From Candidatus Solibacter usitatus (GTDB taxonomy: Bacteria; Acidobacteriota; Terriglobia; Bryobacterales; Bryobacteraceae), in contig JACRBC010000005.1 in assembly GCA_016213245.1 (NCBI GenBank), positions 1 to 59,578 on the forward strand: a DNA stretch of 59,578 bases. Direction: 5' to 3'. The notes beneath the pieces are model-generated. The model had not been told where the DNA came from, made no database searches, and saw only the letters and a program-made list of their open reading frames with translations. Shown in pieces: positions 18,346 to 26,827 of the stretch (position 1 is its first letter; each line of letters begins with the position of its first letter). A program made the position numbers and the translations under genes.

Positions 18346-18349
18346 CCGG

Positions 18350-18385
18350 AAAAAAATGCGGGCCCGGCACACTGGCCGGACCCGC
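18350..18385 (-). terminator. Rho-independent terminator for the Spy-like gene
   Basis: An 11-bp stem with one mismatch (GCGGGCCCGGC at 18358-18368 against GCCGGACCCGC at 18375-18385) has a six-base loop. On the minus strand it is followed by A and then seven T residues (18350-18356). It lies just past the stop of the minus-strand Spy-like gene and may also stop transcription from the BMC side weakly. Confidence 0.75.
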
Positions 18386-18406
18386 TGCGTGGGCAAAAAC
18401 TCTCCC

Positions 18407-18997
18407 CTACCGGACCGGCGGACCCATGCGCCGCCCTCCCATGCGGTCCATCCGCGCCGCCCCCTCGCCCGCCGCCGGCGCAATCAGCCCCAGCGCCGCT
18501 GCCTGCCGCGCCGCCGGCAGCAGCGCCTGCGCATCCTGCAGCGCCCTTAATCTCGCCTGCTGTTCCGGCGTCAGAATCGCCAGCGCTCCCGCCCCGCGAT
18601 CCTTGTGCGCGCCGCGCAGCGACTCGGCCAGCTTGCGCTGCTCTACCATCAACTGGCCCACCTGCCCTGCATCCGGATTGGCCGATCTCATCGCCTCGGC
18701 CAGCGCCCGCCGGTTGTCGCGTATTTTCTCCGCCTGCGGGCGCAGCGACTGCATCTGCTCCTTCCGCAGCCCCCGCAATCGCTCAACCTGCTGGTCTGTG
18801 AGCCCCAGGCTCTGCTTCAGCGCGTCCAAACCGGCCCCTCCCCCCATCGCTCCTGCCATCCGGGCACGGCCGGCTTGTCCGTGCTGAAAACCAGGACCAG
18901 GCCCGACGCCCCAGCCGGGACCCGCTCCGGCCGGCCCCTGGGCCAGCAACGAGCCGGTCATCAGGCAGATAGGGAGTACGAACTTGATATGCGTCAT
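18407..18997 (-). CDS. Spy/CpxP-like periplasmic protein
   Basis: The 196-residue protein has a signal peptide ending near LLAQ and a Gly/Pro-rich stretch. A long helical part follows with LGLTDQQVERLRGLRKEQ and ILTPEQQARLRAL, which match the LTxxQ repeats of the Spy/CpxP family. That family includes periplasmic chaperones and metal- or envelope-stress sensors. The start ATG at 18997 has GAAAGG eight bases upstream; the frame runs further upstream without support. The C-terminus is Met/Arg/Gly rich. Confidence 0.75.
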   Translation of the reverse strand: MTHIKFVLPICLMTGSLLAQGPAGAGPGWGVGPGPGFQHGQAGRARMAGAMGGGAGLDALKQSLGLTDQQVERLRGLRKEQMQSLRPQAEKIRDNRRALAEAMRSANPDAGQVGQLMVEQRKLAESLRGAHKDRGAGALAILTPEQQARLRALQDAQALLPAARQAAALGLIAPAAGEGAARMDRMGGRRMGPPVR

Positions 18998-19172
18998 GGC
19001 AATGACCTTTCGAATCAGATGTTTTCGCGGGGCATCCAAGTGCCCGCTCACATCCGTATGACGGCGCCTTGCTGGGCGGGTTTACCGTACTAGGTGATTT
19101 CCCCTATTGCCAAGATCCACCCATTTGGGTGAAGACTGGATCAACCGCCGCCCGATGGGCTCAAAGGTTGTC

Positions 19173-19475
19173 ATGAAAGCCGAACGCCGACGATTTATCC
19201 GTGCCCCCGGCATGGGCAAGGTGAAACTGCACTGGCGGACGCCGGAAGGCTTCACCTACCAGGAGGTGGCGGCCTGCCTTGACATCTCCCGCACCGGAGC
19301 CAAACTTGAACTCCGCTCCGCCATCCCCCAGGGAACCATGCTTCAGTTGGAGAGCCGTGACCTGCACATCGCCGGCGTCGCTTACGTCCGCCACTGTAAG
19401 CCCAGGGGCATGAAATTCACCGTCGGAGTGGAGTTCCTGGGGGGCATGGAGTGGAGCCGGCCGGTCGCACGTTGA
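19173..19475 (+). CDS. PilZ domain protein
   Basis: The 100-residue protein is essentially one PilZ domain. The c-di-GMP binding signature is seen as RRRFIR near the N-terminus and DISRTG after it, close to the consensus RxxxR and D/NxSxxG. It would act as a cytoplasmic c-di-GMP receptor, perhaps for motility or surface structures such as the Tad pilus encoded at 29-41 kb, although that link is only inference. AAAGG precedes the ATG at 19173 by five bases; ATG 19155 is an alternative. Confidence 0.8.
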   Translation: MKAERRRFIRAPGMGKVKLHWRTPEGFTYQEVAACLDISRTGAKLELRSAIPQGTMLQLESRDLHIAGVAYVRHCKPRGMKFTVGVEFLGGMEWSRPVAR

Positions 19476-19507
19476 GAATCCTGGATCCCCGCACACACTA
19501 GTCATCT

Positions 19508-19816
19508 GTGGAGCATGGCGGCGCAGGCCGAAATGGAGATCCGGATGAACAGTATCCCGAGCCGGCGGACGAGGCCTTCAGCGCCCACCTCGACCGTCTG
19601 GAGGCCATCCTGGCCGAACGCGACGGCGAATTGCGCCGCCTGAAGACCGAACTCGACCTTCGCAACCTCTACGTCCGCGAACTTCATTCCACCCTCGTGG
19701 CCCAGGCAGCGGCTCTCTCCGCCCTGGAAAAGCGCATCCGCCGCATCGAACTGGAGTCCACCTCAGCCGGCGATCCCGCCCTGCCCGTGTTGATTCGGAT
19801 CAAGAAACCGCTTTGA
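19508..19816 (+). CDS. Small coiled-coil protein of unknown function
   Basis: This frame of 102 residues starts at GTG. After an acidic N-terminus, residues 25-88 show heptad-like leucines (LDRLEAILAERDGELRRLKT, LVAQAAALSALEKRIRRIEL), predicting a long coiled coil. I recognise no family. It lies 32 bases after the PilZ gene and 40 before the AAA gene, so it could be in their transcript. The RBS is poor. Confidence 0.55.
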   Translation: MEHGGAGRNGDPDEQYPEPADEAFSAHLDRLEAILAERDGELRRLKTELDLRNLYVRELHSTLVAQAAALSALEKRIRRIELESTSAGDPALPVLIRIKKPL

Positions 19817-19856
19817 TGGTCGAAATGCCCTACGAGGGTTTGGACCTTCAGAGTCT

Positions 19857-21383
19857 ATGACCGTCTCAACAAGCCCGCCCCCTGCCACCAGAGAAGCGCC
19901 CCACCAGCAGCGCTTGCTCGAACTCGCCACCTGGACGCTCGCGCCCCCCGGCCCTGGAGCCGCTCCAGCCCTCGGCGTGCCCCGCGGCGTCCTCCTCTCC
20001 GGGCCACCCGGGTGCGGCAAGAAATACCTTGCCCGAACCGTCGCCGAACAGTGCTCGGCCGCCTTCCTCTTCCGCAGCGGAGTCGAACTCCTTCACCGCT
20101 TCCACCTCGAGAGCGCCACGCCACTCGCTGAATCTTTCGAAGCCGCCAGGACGAAGTCCCCCTGCCTCCTCTACTTCGACGACTTGGACCTCATCGCACC
20201 CCGCGGGATCTGGAACCGGGCCTTCCACGAACGTGCCCTCATGGCACGGATGCTCTCTGAGTTGGACGCCCTCCAGCCCGGCGACCGCGTCCTGGTCGTC
20301 GGCGCCAGCGCCCGCCCCGGCTCCCTTGCCGCCGACATCCGCAGGCGCGGCCGGCTCGACCGGGAGGTCGTGGTCCCTGTCCCCGATCGCGACGCCCGCC
20401 GCCAAATCCTCCAACAACTCGCTCGCTCCATGCCCTTCGACCACCCGGTCGACTTCGAAAACCTCTCCCGGCTGACCTCCGGCTTTACTGGCGAAGACCT
20501 TCGCGCCGTCTGCCAGGAGGCCGCCATCTCCGCTTCACGGCGTGTCCCAGCCCCGGCTCCTGTCACAATGGACGACTTCCTCGCCGCCATCCGTGTGGTC
20601 GAACCCAGCGCCGCCGGCGAACTCTTTCTCGAGTTGCCCCACACTCGCTGGTCTCACATCGGCGGCATGGATGCCGTCAAACAACGCCTGCGCGAACTCG
20701 TCGAGTGGCCCCTCAAACACCCCGACCTTTTCTCCCGCGCGGGCCTCTCCCAAACCCGCGGCGTCCTCCTCACCGGCCCTCCAGGCTCGGGCAAAACCAT
20801 GCTCGCCCGGGCCGTCGCCACCGAGAGCGGCGCCGGCTTTGTCGCTCTCCACCACGCCTTGTCCCGCCTCACCTTCGAGAACTCCGCCGCTGCCCTCCAC
20901 GAAGCCTTCAGGCGCGCCGGCCAGGCTGCCCCGTGCATCCTCTTCCTCGATGACGTCGATGTGCTCCTCAGCGGCCCCATGGCCCACCACTTCCATACCG
21001 AAATGCGCGCTGTCGCCACCCAAAGGGGACTTGTCGTGCTCGGCGCCACCAGCCACCCCGATCGTCTCGAGCCCGCTCTCCTCGGCCGAGGCGCCCTTGA
21101 GGAAGTCGTGGAAATCCCATCCCCGGACGAACGCGAGCGTCGCGACATCCTCGCCCTAGAGTGGCCAAACGGCCATGCCCCCGCCCAGGCCGATATCATC
21201 CGCCTGGCCCGCTCCACCGACGGGCTCTCCGGCGCCGAGTTGATTCTCCTGCGCGAACAGGCCGCCCGCCGCGCCGTCGAAAGGTCCATCCAGAGTGGCG
21301 TCACCGGCATCGGCGTCGAACCCTCCGATTTCGACCAGGCTCTTGACGAGATTCGCCGCAAACGCCGCCGCCACTTCGTCTGA
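19857..21383 (+). CDS. Tandem AAA ATPase, Cdc48/VCP-like, with degenerate motifs
   Basis: Two AAA modules lie in 508 residues with no N-terminal substrate domain. D1 has Walker A GPPGCGKK (49-56), where the usual Thr/Ser after the Lys is a Lys, and Walker B LLYFDDLD, with Asp for the catalytic Glu. D2 has an intact Walker A GPPGSGKT (307-314), but Walker B is ILFLDDVD (361-368) and the arginine-finger segment GRLD is changed to GALE (412-415). Sensor-1 Asn is replaced by Ser in both. The family unfolds or remodels proteins as hexamers. Here hydrolysis may be slow or lost, suggesting a structural or regulatory role. No protease or client gene is adjacent. Confidence 0.85.
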   Translation: MTVSTSPPPATREAPHQQRLLELATWTLAPPGPGAAPALGVPRGVLLSGPPGCGKKYLARTVAEQCSAAFLFRSGVELLHRFHLESATPLAESFEAARTKSPCLLYFDDLDLIAPRGIWNRAFHERALMARMLSELDALQPGDRVLVVGASARPGSLAADIRRRGRLDREVVVPVPDRDARRQILQQLARSMPFDHPVDFENLSRLTSGFTGEDLRAVCQEAAISASRRVPAPAPVTMDDFLAAIRVVEPSAAGELFLELPHTRWSHIGGMDAVKQRLRELVEWPLKHPDLFSRAGLSQTRGVLLTGPPGSGKTMLARAVATESGAGFVALHHALSRLTFENSAAALHEAFRRAGQAAPCILFLDDVDVLLSGPMAHHFHTEMRAVATQRGLVVLGATSHPDRLEPALLGRGALEEVVEIPSPDERERRDILALEWPNGHAPAQADIIRLARSTDGLSGAELILLREQAARRAVERSIQSGVTGIGVEPSDFDQALDEIRRKRRRHFV

Positions 21384-21440
21384 CCGTGCCCGGCGCCCCA
21401 CTCCCGCATCGGCCGCCGCGCAGTGGTATCTTAAGGCGCA

Positions 21441-23075
21441 ATGGCCACCAGACGCCAGTTCATCGCCGCCGCCGGCGCCTCCTCCTGCATGCCCGCCGCG
21501 CTCCCCAAGCCCCCCAATGTCATCGTCCTCATCACCGACGATCAGGGCTATGGCGACCTGTCTTTGCACGGCAATCCCAATCTCAAAACCCCTCACCTCG
21601 ACCGCATCGGAACCGAAGGCATTCAGTTCACCCGCTTCCACGCCAGTCCTGTCTGCTCCCCCACCCGGTCCAGCCTGATGACCGGGCGCTACAACTACCG
21701 CACCGGCGTCGTCGACACCTACCTCGGCCGCTCCCTGATGCACGCCGATGAGGTGACCCTGGCCGAATGTCTGGCCCCGGCGGGCTATCGCACCGGCATC
21801 TTCGGCAAATGGCACCTCGGCGACAACTATCCGCTGCGGGCGATGGACCAGGGCTTTCAGGAGGCGCTCACCCTGCGCGGCGGAGGCTTGGCGCAGCCTT
21901 CCAGCCCTCCGGGCGCCGGCTACTTCGATCCGCCGCTGGAGCATAACGGCCGGCCCGTCAAAGGACGGGGCTACTGCACCGACATCTTCTTCGACGCCGC
22001 AATGGAGTTCATCTCCGCCAACCGCGGAAGCCCGTTCTTCACCTACCTGGCTACCAACGCCCCGCATGACCCGTTGCAGGTCGACGGCAAATGGGTGGAA
22101 CCCTATCGTGCGGCCGGCCTGGACGAACGCACTGCCAAGGTGTACGGCATGATTGCCAACCTGGACCACAACACCGGCAGGCTGCTGGACCACCTGCGCC
22201 GCCTCGACCTGGAGCGCGATACCCTGCTCGTCTTCCTCGGCGACAACGGGCCCGCCTTCGCCCGCTACAACGCCGGGATGCGCGGTCTGAAGGGAACCAC
22301 GTATGAAGGCGGCTTGCGTGTGCCGTGCTTCATGCGCTGGCCGGCCAGATGGCCCGCGGGTGCAACCGACCACAGAACCGCTGCCCACATCGACCTGCTG
22401 CCCACCATCCTCGATGCCTGCGGAGTGCGGCTCCCGCCGGGCCGGACCATCGATGGCCGTTCCCTGTTGCGGAAGCCCGTCCAGCGCAACCTCTTCTTCC
22501 AGTGGCATCGCGGGGACTCACCCGAGCCCATGCGGAATTGCGCCGTGCTCGGCCGCCGCTGGAAACTGGTGGGCTCCGCCTCCCGCCAGGCGGAGCTCTA
22601 CGACCTTCAGTCCGACCCGGCGGAGAAGAACAACCTCGCAGAAAGCCGTCCCGGCGTCACTGCTTCCCTGCGCCGGGCCTATGATCGCTGGTTCGCCGAC
22701 ATCGCCCGCGACCACGGCTACGCCCCTCCCCGCATCTTCATCGGCGCCCCTCGGGAAAACCCGGTCCTGCTCACCCGGCAGGACTGGCGCGGGCCAGCCG
22801 CCTCATGGGATGCCGCCGGCCTGGGCCACTACGAAGTGGATGTCAGGGCAAGCGGCCAATACACCGTGACGCTGCGCTTCCCCGCGGTCCCGGCCGACGC
22901 CGGGGCCGAGTTCCGGCTCGGCGCGCTGACCGCTCGATCGCCCGTGAAGCAGGGCGACACTCAAGTCGTCTTCGCGCGCCTCGCACTGCCCGCCGGACCG
23001 GCGCGTCTGGAAGGGTGCTTGATCAGGGGGCAGTCCGTGTCGGGAGCCCACTACATCGAAGTCGACCGTCACTAG
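21441..23075 (+). CDS. Sulfatase (formylglycine-dependent), Tat-exported
   Basis: The 544-residue type I sulfatase has the signature C72-S-P-T-R, whose cysteine is converted to formylglycine. Metal ligands are present in LITDDQG, and KWHLG and NAPHDP are also seen. An N-terminal TRRQFIAAAGA looks like a Tat signal. After about residue 440 a beta-rich C-terminal domain follows that may bind carbohydrate. It would remove sulfate from sulfated glycans or aryl sulfates outside the cytoplasm. No formylglycine-generating enzyme is in the window. TAAGGCG lies just before the ATG. Confidence 0.92.
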   Translation: MATRRQFIAAAGASSCMPAALPKPPNVIVLITDDQGYGDLSLHGNPNLKTPHLDRIGTEGIQFTRFHASPVCSPTRSSLMTGRYNYRTGVVDTYLGRSLMHADEVTLAECLAPAGYRTGIFGKWHLGDNYPLRAMDQGFQEALTLRGGGLAQPSSPPGAGYFDPPLEHNGRPVKGRGYCTDIFFDAAMEFISANRGSPFFTYLATNAPHDPLQVDGKWVEPYRAAGLDERTAKVYGMIANLDHNTGRLLDHLRRLDLERDTLLVFLGDNGPAFARYNAGMRGLKGTTYEGGLRVPCFMRWPARWPAGATDHRTAAHIDLLPTILDACGVRLPPGRTIDGRSLLRKPVQRNLFFQWHRGDSPEPMRNCAVLGRRWKLVGSASRQAELYDLQSDPAEKNNLAESRPGVTASLRRAYDRWFADIARDHGYAPPRIFIGAPRENPVLLTRQDWRGPAASWDAAGLGHYEVDVRASGQYTVTLRFPAVPADAGAEFRLGALTARSPVKQGDTQVVFARLALPAGPARLEGCLIRGQSVSGAHYIEVDRH

Positions 23076-23113
23076 GGGGGCAGGCGGAGCAGCCACGAGC
23101 GCAAGATTTTTCT

Positions 23114-23141
23114 TTGATTTGCCAAAGAGACCTGTTATCCT
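23114..23141 (+). promoter_or_regulatory. Candidate promoter for the second RRM gene
   Basis: TTGATT and TATCCT are separated by 16 bases, each matching four of six consensus bases. This leaves a 5' untranslated region of about 110 bases before the TTG start at 23257, a length often seen for genes of cold-responsive RNA-binding proteins. Confidence 0.35.
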
Positions 23142-23256
23142 GTGCCTGTATTTTGACTGCCTGCGTAAGGTTAGGTTCGAGTCCGGCCCGCGCTTGTTCC
23201 CGCCTGTCTGAACTCTCCTTAATCCATCCGCCGTCTGAATACGAAGGAGCGTTTGA

Positions 23257-23604
23257 TTGAAGAACATCTTTGTTGGCAACCTGAGCTTCAGCTCGAGCGA
23301 AGACGCCGTCCGTGGCATGTTTGAGGCATATGGTACTGTCGATCGCGTCAGCATCATCACGGACCGTGAAACCGGCCGCTCCCGCGGCTTTGCATTTGTT
23401 GAAATGCCTAATGACGAGGAGGCCGAACGCGCAATCAATGCGATGAACGGCGCCGACTTCGGCGGGCGTAAGCTCAACGTGAACGAAGCTCGTCCGCGTG
23501 AAGAACGCCCCTTTGGCGGCGGTGGCGGCGGGCGTGGCGGCGACCGGGGAGGCTTCGGCGGCGGCGGCGGTGGCGGCGGCCGTCGGCGCGAACCCCGCTG
23601 GTAA
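23257..23604 (+). CDS. Glycine-rich RRM RNA-binding protein (Rbp family)
   Basis: The 115-residue protein has an RRM with RNP2 IFVGNL (4-9) and RNP1 RGFAFVEM (43-50), then an Arg/Gly-rich tail of short GGGGGGRGG type. This is the architecture of cyanobacterial Rbp cold-shock RNA-binding proteins. The start is TTG with AAGGAG seven bases upstream. It is closer to that type than the RRM protein at position 32, which has a Pro/Ala tail. Confidence 0.92.
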   Translation: MKNIFVGNLSFSSSEDAVRGMFEAYGTVDRVSIITDRETGRSRGFAFVEMPNDEEAERAINAMNGADFGGRKLNVNEARPREERPFGGGGGGRGGDRGGFGGGGGGGGRRREPRW

Positions 23605-23622
23605 GCCACTGGTCCGACAGAT

Positions 23623-23649
23623 CGGGCCGCCCCCGCGGGCGGCCCGTTT
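23623..23649 (+). terminator. Rho-independent-like terminator after the RRM gene
   Basis: A perfect nine-base inverted repeat, CGGGCCGCC and GGCGGCCCG, with a six-base loop is followed by TTT. It lies 18 bases after the stop codon. Confidence 0.65.
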
Positions 23650-23679
23650 GCATATCTGGTCCCAGCGCCGCCGGGCGAA

Positions 23680-24426
23680 TCAGAGTCCGTTGCCGTTGAT
23701 CGAGCGCGGATCCTCGAAGGTGAGCTCGCCGTACTGAATGTTGAGTTCAGCCACGCCCCAAAACCGGGTTTCGCTGTTCACCTGCATCATCTTCGGTACC
23801 GCCAGGCCGTCGCGAATCGTGTACTCGCGCGTGAACTCCACTTTCTTGAGGAACACCGAGGGGCTCTTGACGAACCGGCCGGCCTCGCGCACCGTGAGGC
23901 AGCTCTCCTCATCCACCCAGATCTCCCCCTTGAACAGCCCCTCCCGCTTCTTCCTGGGACTGATCTCGAAGACGTAGGCCATGCGGTCGTCCTTTTGCCG
24001 CTTCCCCTTGTACTTGAACTTGTAGTTGGCCTCGTTGACCGCTACTTTTGAGTTGTCCTTGCCGGCCGACTCGCTCTCCCCACCCATGAAACGGAAGATC
24101 AGCTCCTTTTGAACCGTGCTGTCGCCGTTCCTTTCGTTCACCGTGTACTCCACCGCGCCTTCCCTGGAGATATGCCGGCTGGCATCCACGGTGGCCGTCT
24201 TCTGAAGCTTCGGAATCCGGCCGGCGAAGTGCGCTACCATCGTCACGCCCCGCATTACGCCCTTGCGGCTGGACTGGAGGCAGCGCTTCAGGACTGCGTC
24301 GGCCTCTTTCTCCTGGGGGGAATCCGCCGGCGCCGACAGGGCGAGAGTGGCCTCGTCCGCGCGGATTCCGGCCGTCGCCGTCCCATCCAGCAGGCTCAAC
24401 ATCAACAGCGCGCAAAAAACAGGCAA
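23680..24426 (-). CDS. Exported protein of unknown function (outer-membrane lipoprotein-sorting-like)
   Basis: The 248-residue protein has a signal peptide (FCALLMLSLLDGTATAG) and then a mainly beta part. Segments such as YVFEISPRKK, GEIWVDEESCLTVREAG and TREYTIRDGLAVP suggest the LolA/LolB-like fold used to carry lipids or lipoproteins in the periplasm. The assignment to that fold is tentative. The start is TTG at 24426, preceded by GAAGGAAGAGG; an ATG eight codons in is possible. It is divergent from the thioesterase gene. Confidence 0.65.
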   Translation of the reverse strand: MPVFCALLMLSLLDGTATAGIRADEATLALSAPADSPQEKEADAVLKRCLQSSRKGVMRGVTMVAHFAGRIPKLQKTATVDASRHISREGAVEYTVNERNGDSTVQKELIFRFMGGESESAGKDNSKVAVNEANYKFKYKGKRQKDDRMAYVFEISPRKKREGLFKGEIWVDEESCLTVREAGRFVKSPSVFLKKVEFTREYTIRDGLAVPKMMQVNSETRFWGVAELNIQYGELTFEDPRSINGNGL

Positions 24427-24535
24427 ACGCCGGTCCTCTTCCTTCAGGTTTCTTTCTTTGAGATGCAGCGGATGAACGATCGGTTACCGGGCCCGGACAG
24501 CCGCGCCCTCCTGGCGACCACGATACTATGATGAC

Positions 24536-24946
24536 ATGAACCAGATCCCGCTTGGGACCACTTATGATCACCCCCTGCTGGTGACCCCCGAGGTGGCCAT
24601 CGACTTCCTCGGCAACGACGACGCCAGGGTGCTGGCTACGCCCTGGATGATCGCCTACATGGAGTGGGCCTGCCGCAACGCCATCAAGCCCTATCTCGAT
24701 GAAAACGAAGATAGTGTCGGCGCCGTGGTCAACGTGAAACACCTTGCCGCCACGCCGGTCGGCATGCCCGTGACCTTCACCGGGACCGTCCTCGACGTGG
24801 AGGGCCGGCGGGTGACCTTCAATGTGGTCGCGCGGGATGAAAGGGAGATCGTGGGGGAAGGGACGCATGAGCGGTTTGTAATCAATGTCCCGAAGTTCGT
24901 CGCCCGCCTGGCCCTGAAACGGGCCGGCGCCAAAGGGGCCCAATGA
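24536..24946 (+). CDS. Hotdog-fold thioesterase (fluoroacetyl-CoA thioesterase-like)
   Basis: The 136-residue protein matches the FlK-like thioesterase family. It has LATPWMIAYMEWACRNA near the start, then VNVKHLAATPVGM, typical of the catalytic Thr/Glu/His arrangement, and DEREIVGEGTHERFVI at the end. Related proteins hydrolyse small acyl-CoAs, and the substrate is not evident. The stop overlaps the ATG of the peptidase gene by four bases (ATGA). Confidence 0.83.
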   Translation: MNQIPLGTTYDHPLLVTPEVAIDFLGNDDARVLATPWMIAYMEWACRNAIKPYLDENEDSVGAVVNVKHLAATPVGMPVTFTGTVLDVEGRRVTFNVVARDEREIVGEGTHERFVINVPKFVARLALKRAGAKGAQ

Positions 24947-26496
24947 GGATCCGGCTGGCCGTTTTGGCGTGCGCCGGCGCCGCGCTGCTGCCGGGGCAGA
25001 TGCACCTGATTGAGGGTGCGCGCATCGGCGCGCACGTGAAATTCCTCGCCAGCGACCTGATGGAAGGTCGCGGCGTGGGCGCGCGCGGGGGGCAGTTGGC
25101 CACGGGATACCTCGCGGCGCAGTTCGCCTCGGCCGGCCTTGCGCCGGGCGCCGAAGATGGCTCCTACCTCCAGAAAGTGCCGCTGCGGATGGTGGAGATG
25201 GCGCCCGGAGCGCAGTTGACGGCGTCGGCGGGCGGCAAGAGCGTGACTCTCCACTGGCTGGAGGATTTTGCCGGCACTTCTCACCGCCAGGAATCCGCCG
25301 TGGCGTTGGACGCCGAAGCCGTCTTCGTCGGCCACGGCATCCGGGCGCCGGAGTTCAATTGGGACGACTACAAGGGCGTGGACGTCCGCGGCAAGGTGGT
25401 GGTGATGTTCACCAACGAGCCACCCTCCGGCGATGCCCGCTTCTTCAAGGGCCGGGCGCTCACCTACTACGGCCGCTGGACCTACAAGTACGAGGAGGCG
25501 GCGCGCCAGGGCGCGGTTGCCGCGCTGATCATCCACACCGCGCCTACCGCCAGCTACGGCTGGCCGGTCGTGCGCAGCTCCAACGGACGGCCGTCTGTTC
25601 AGGTCCGGCGGAAGCCGGACGAGCCGGCGCTGGAGTTTGCCGGCTGGGTGACCGCCGAGGCCGGCGGGCGGATTCTCGCTCTGGCCGGAAAGAAGCTGGA
25701 CGAACTGCTGAAGGCCGCCGATTCTCGCGACTTCCGGGCCGCGCCGCTCGGCAGGGTGCGGGTGCGCGCGCGGTTCGGCTTCAAGCTGGCCGACATCGAG
25801 ACCCACAACGTGGTGGGCGTGGTGCGCGGCAGCGGATCCACGCTGTCCAATGAGGCCGTGGTCTTTTCGGCCCACTGGGATCATCTCGGGGTGGGCGAGG
25901 CGGTCAAAGGCGACTCCATCTACAACGGCGCGGTCGACAACGCCACCGGCTGCGGCATGCTCATCGAAATGGCCCGCGCCTGGGCATCCATGCAGCCCAA
26001 GCCGCTGCGCAGCGCCTACTTCGTGGCCGTCACCGCCGAGGAGAGCGGGCTGCTTGGCTCGAAGTACTTCGCCGATCACCCCCCGCTGGCGCCGGATCAG
26101 ATCGCGGCGAACCTCAATTTTGACTCCTACTCGCCATACGGGCGAGTGAAAGACACGGTGCTGACGGGTGCGGAGCGGACCTCCTTCTTCCCGCTGGTGG
26201 AAAACGTCGCCCAGCGCCACCAATTAGCCATCACGCCGGACGGGCGGCCCGAGTCGGGGAGCTACTTCCGTTCCGACCACTACTCCTTCGCCCGGCTGGG
26301 GATACCGGCTTTCTCTGTCAATATGGGCTCGCCGGCGCGGGCGCAGGAGTATGCGGCGCGCTACCACCAGCCATCCGACGCCTTTTCCGGCGATTGGGAC
26401 TTCAGCGGGATGGAGCAGTTCGCGCGCTTCGGATTCGTGCTCGGCGTGGAGATCGCCAACCTGGAGAAGATCCCGGCGCGCGTGGACGCGCGCTGA
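24943..26496 (+). CDS. M28 family zinc aminopeptidase, exported
   Basis: The 517-residue protein has a signal peptide, a PA-like insert in the middle (about 90-240) and an M28 catalytic domain. Likely two-zinc ligands are SAHWDH, the Asp in AVDNATG, the Glu pair in TAEESG, the Asp in NLNFDSY, and the final His in RYHQPSD. Such enzymes release N-terminal amino acids from peptides outside the cytoplasm. It is coupled to the thioesterase gene upstream. Confidence 0.9.
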   Translation: MRIRLAVLACAGAALLPGQMHLIEGARIGAHVKFLASDLMEGRGVGARGGQLATGYLAAQFASAGLAPGAEDGSYLQKVPLRMVEMAPGAQLTASAGGKSVTLHWLEDFAGTSHRQESAVALDAEAVFVGHGIRAPEFNWDDYKGVDVRGKVVVMFTNEPPSGDARFFKGRALTYYGRWTYKYEEAARQGAVAALIIHTAPTASYGWPVVRSSNGRPSVQVRRKPDEPALEFAGWVTAEAGGRILALAGKKLDELLKAADSRDFRAAPLGRVRVRARFGFKLADIETHNVVGVVRGSGSTLSNEAVVFSAHWDHLGVGEAVKGDSIYNGAVDNATGCGMLIEMARAWASMQPKPLRSAYFVAVTAEESGLLGSKYFADHPPLAPDQIAANLNFDSYSPYGRVKDTVLTGAERTSFFPLVENVAQRHQLAITPDGRPESGSYFRSDHYSFARLGIPAFSVNMGSPARAQEYAARYHQPSDAFSGDWDFSGMEQFARFGFVLGVEIANLEKIPARVDAR

Positions 26497-26507
26497 AGGC
26501 GGGCCGG

Positions 26508-26759
26508 CTAGGCGGCCGGTTGCAGTAGCGCCAGAATCGGGCCGCGGATCTCGCCATTGCCGAGTTCGGCCACGGCACGGTCCTTCACGCGGACCTCGAC
26601 GCCGAGTCCGACCGCCGCCAGCGCGCTGTGGATCTTCGCGGCGGCATCCACGCGCGGCGCCGCTCCTCGCCAGGGGCTGAAGAGCTTCAGCGCGTCATCC
26701 AAAGTGTCGAACTGCAGGATGATCCGGCTCCCGTCCGCGTGTACCTGTGGAGTGTGCAT
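26508..26759 (-). CDS. Small conserved-looking hypothetical protein
   Basis: The 83-residue product begins MHTPQVHADGS and contains SRIILQFDTLDDALKLFSPW and a basic/hydrophobic centre (VGLGVEVRVKDRAVAEL). AGAGGA lies six to seven bases before the ATG. I recognise no family. The mixed hydrophobic/acidic composition and good RBS favour a real gene. It follows the sugar isomerase gene on the same strand by 68 bases. Confidence 0.5.
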   Translation of the reverse strand: MHTPQVHADGSRIILQFDTLDDALKLFSPWRGAAPRVDAAAKIHSALAAVGLGVEVRVKDRAVAELGNGEIRGPILALLQPAA

Positions 26760-26827
26760 CGCCAATCCTCTACCTGCTCTATCGGCGGTGGCGGCCTGTT
26801 TTTGTATGCCGGTCGGTGAAAATCAGA

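Noticed and set aside
23513-23590. GGC-rich repeats that look like a tandem array
   Set aside because: They encode the Gly/Arg-rich tail of the RRM protein and are explained by codon use.
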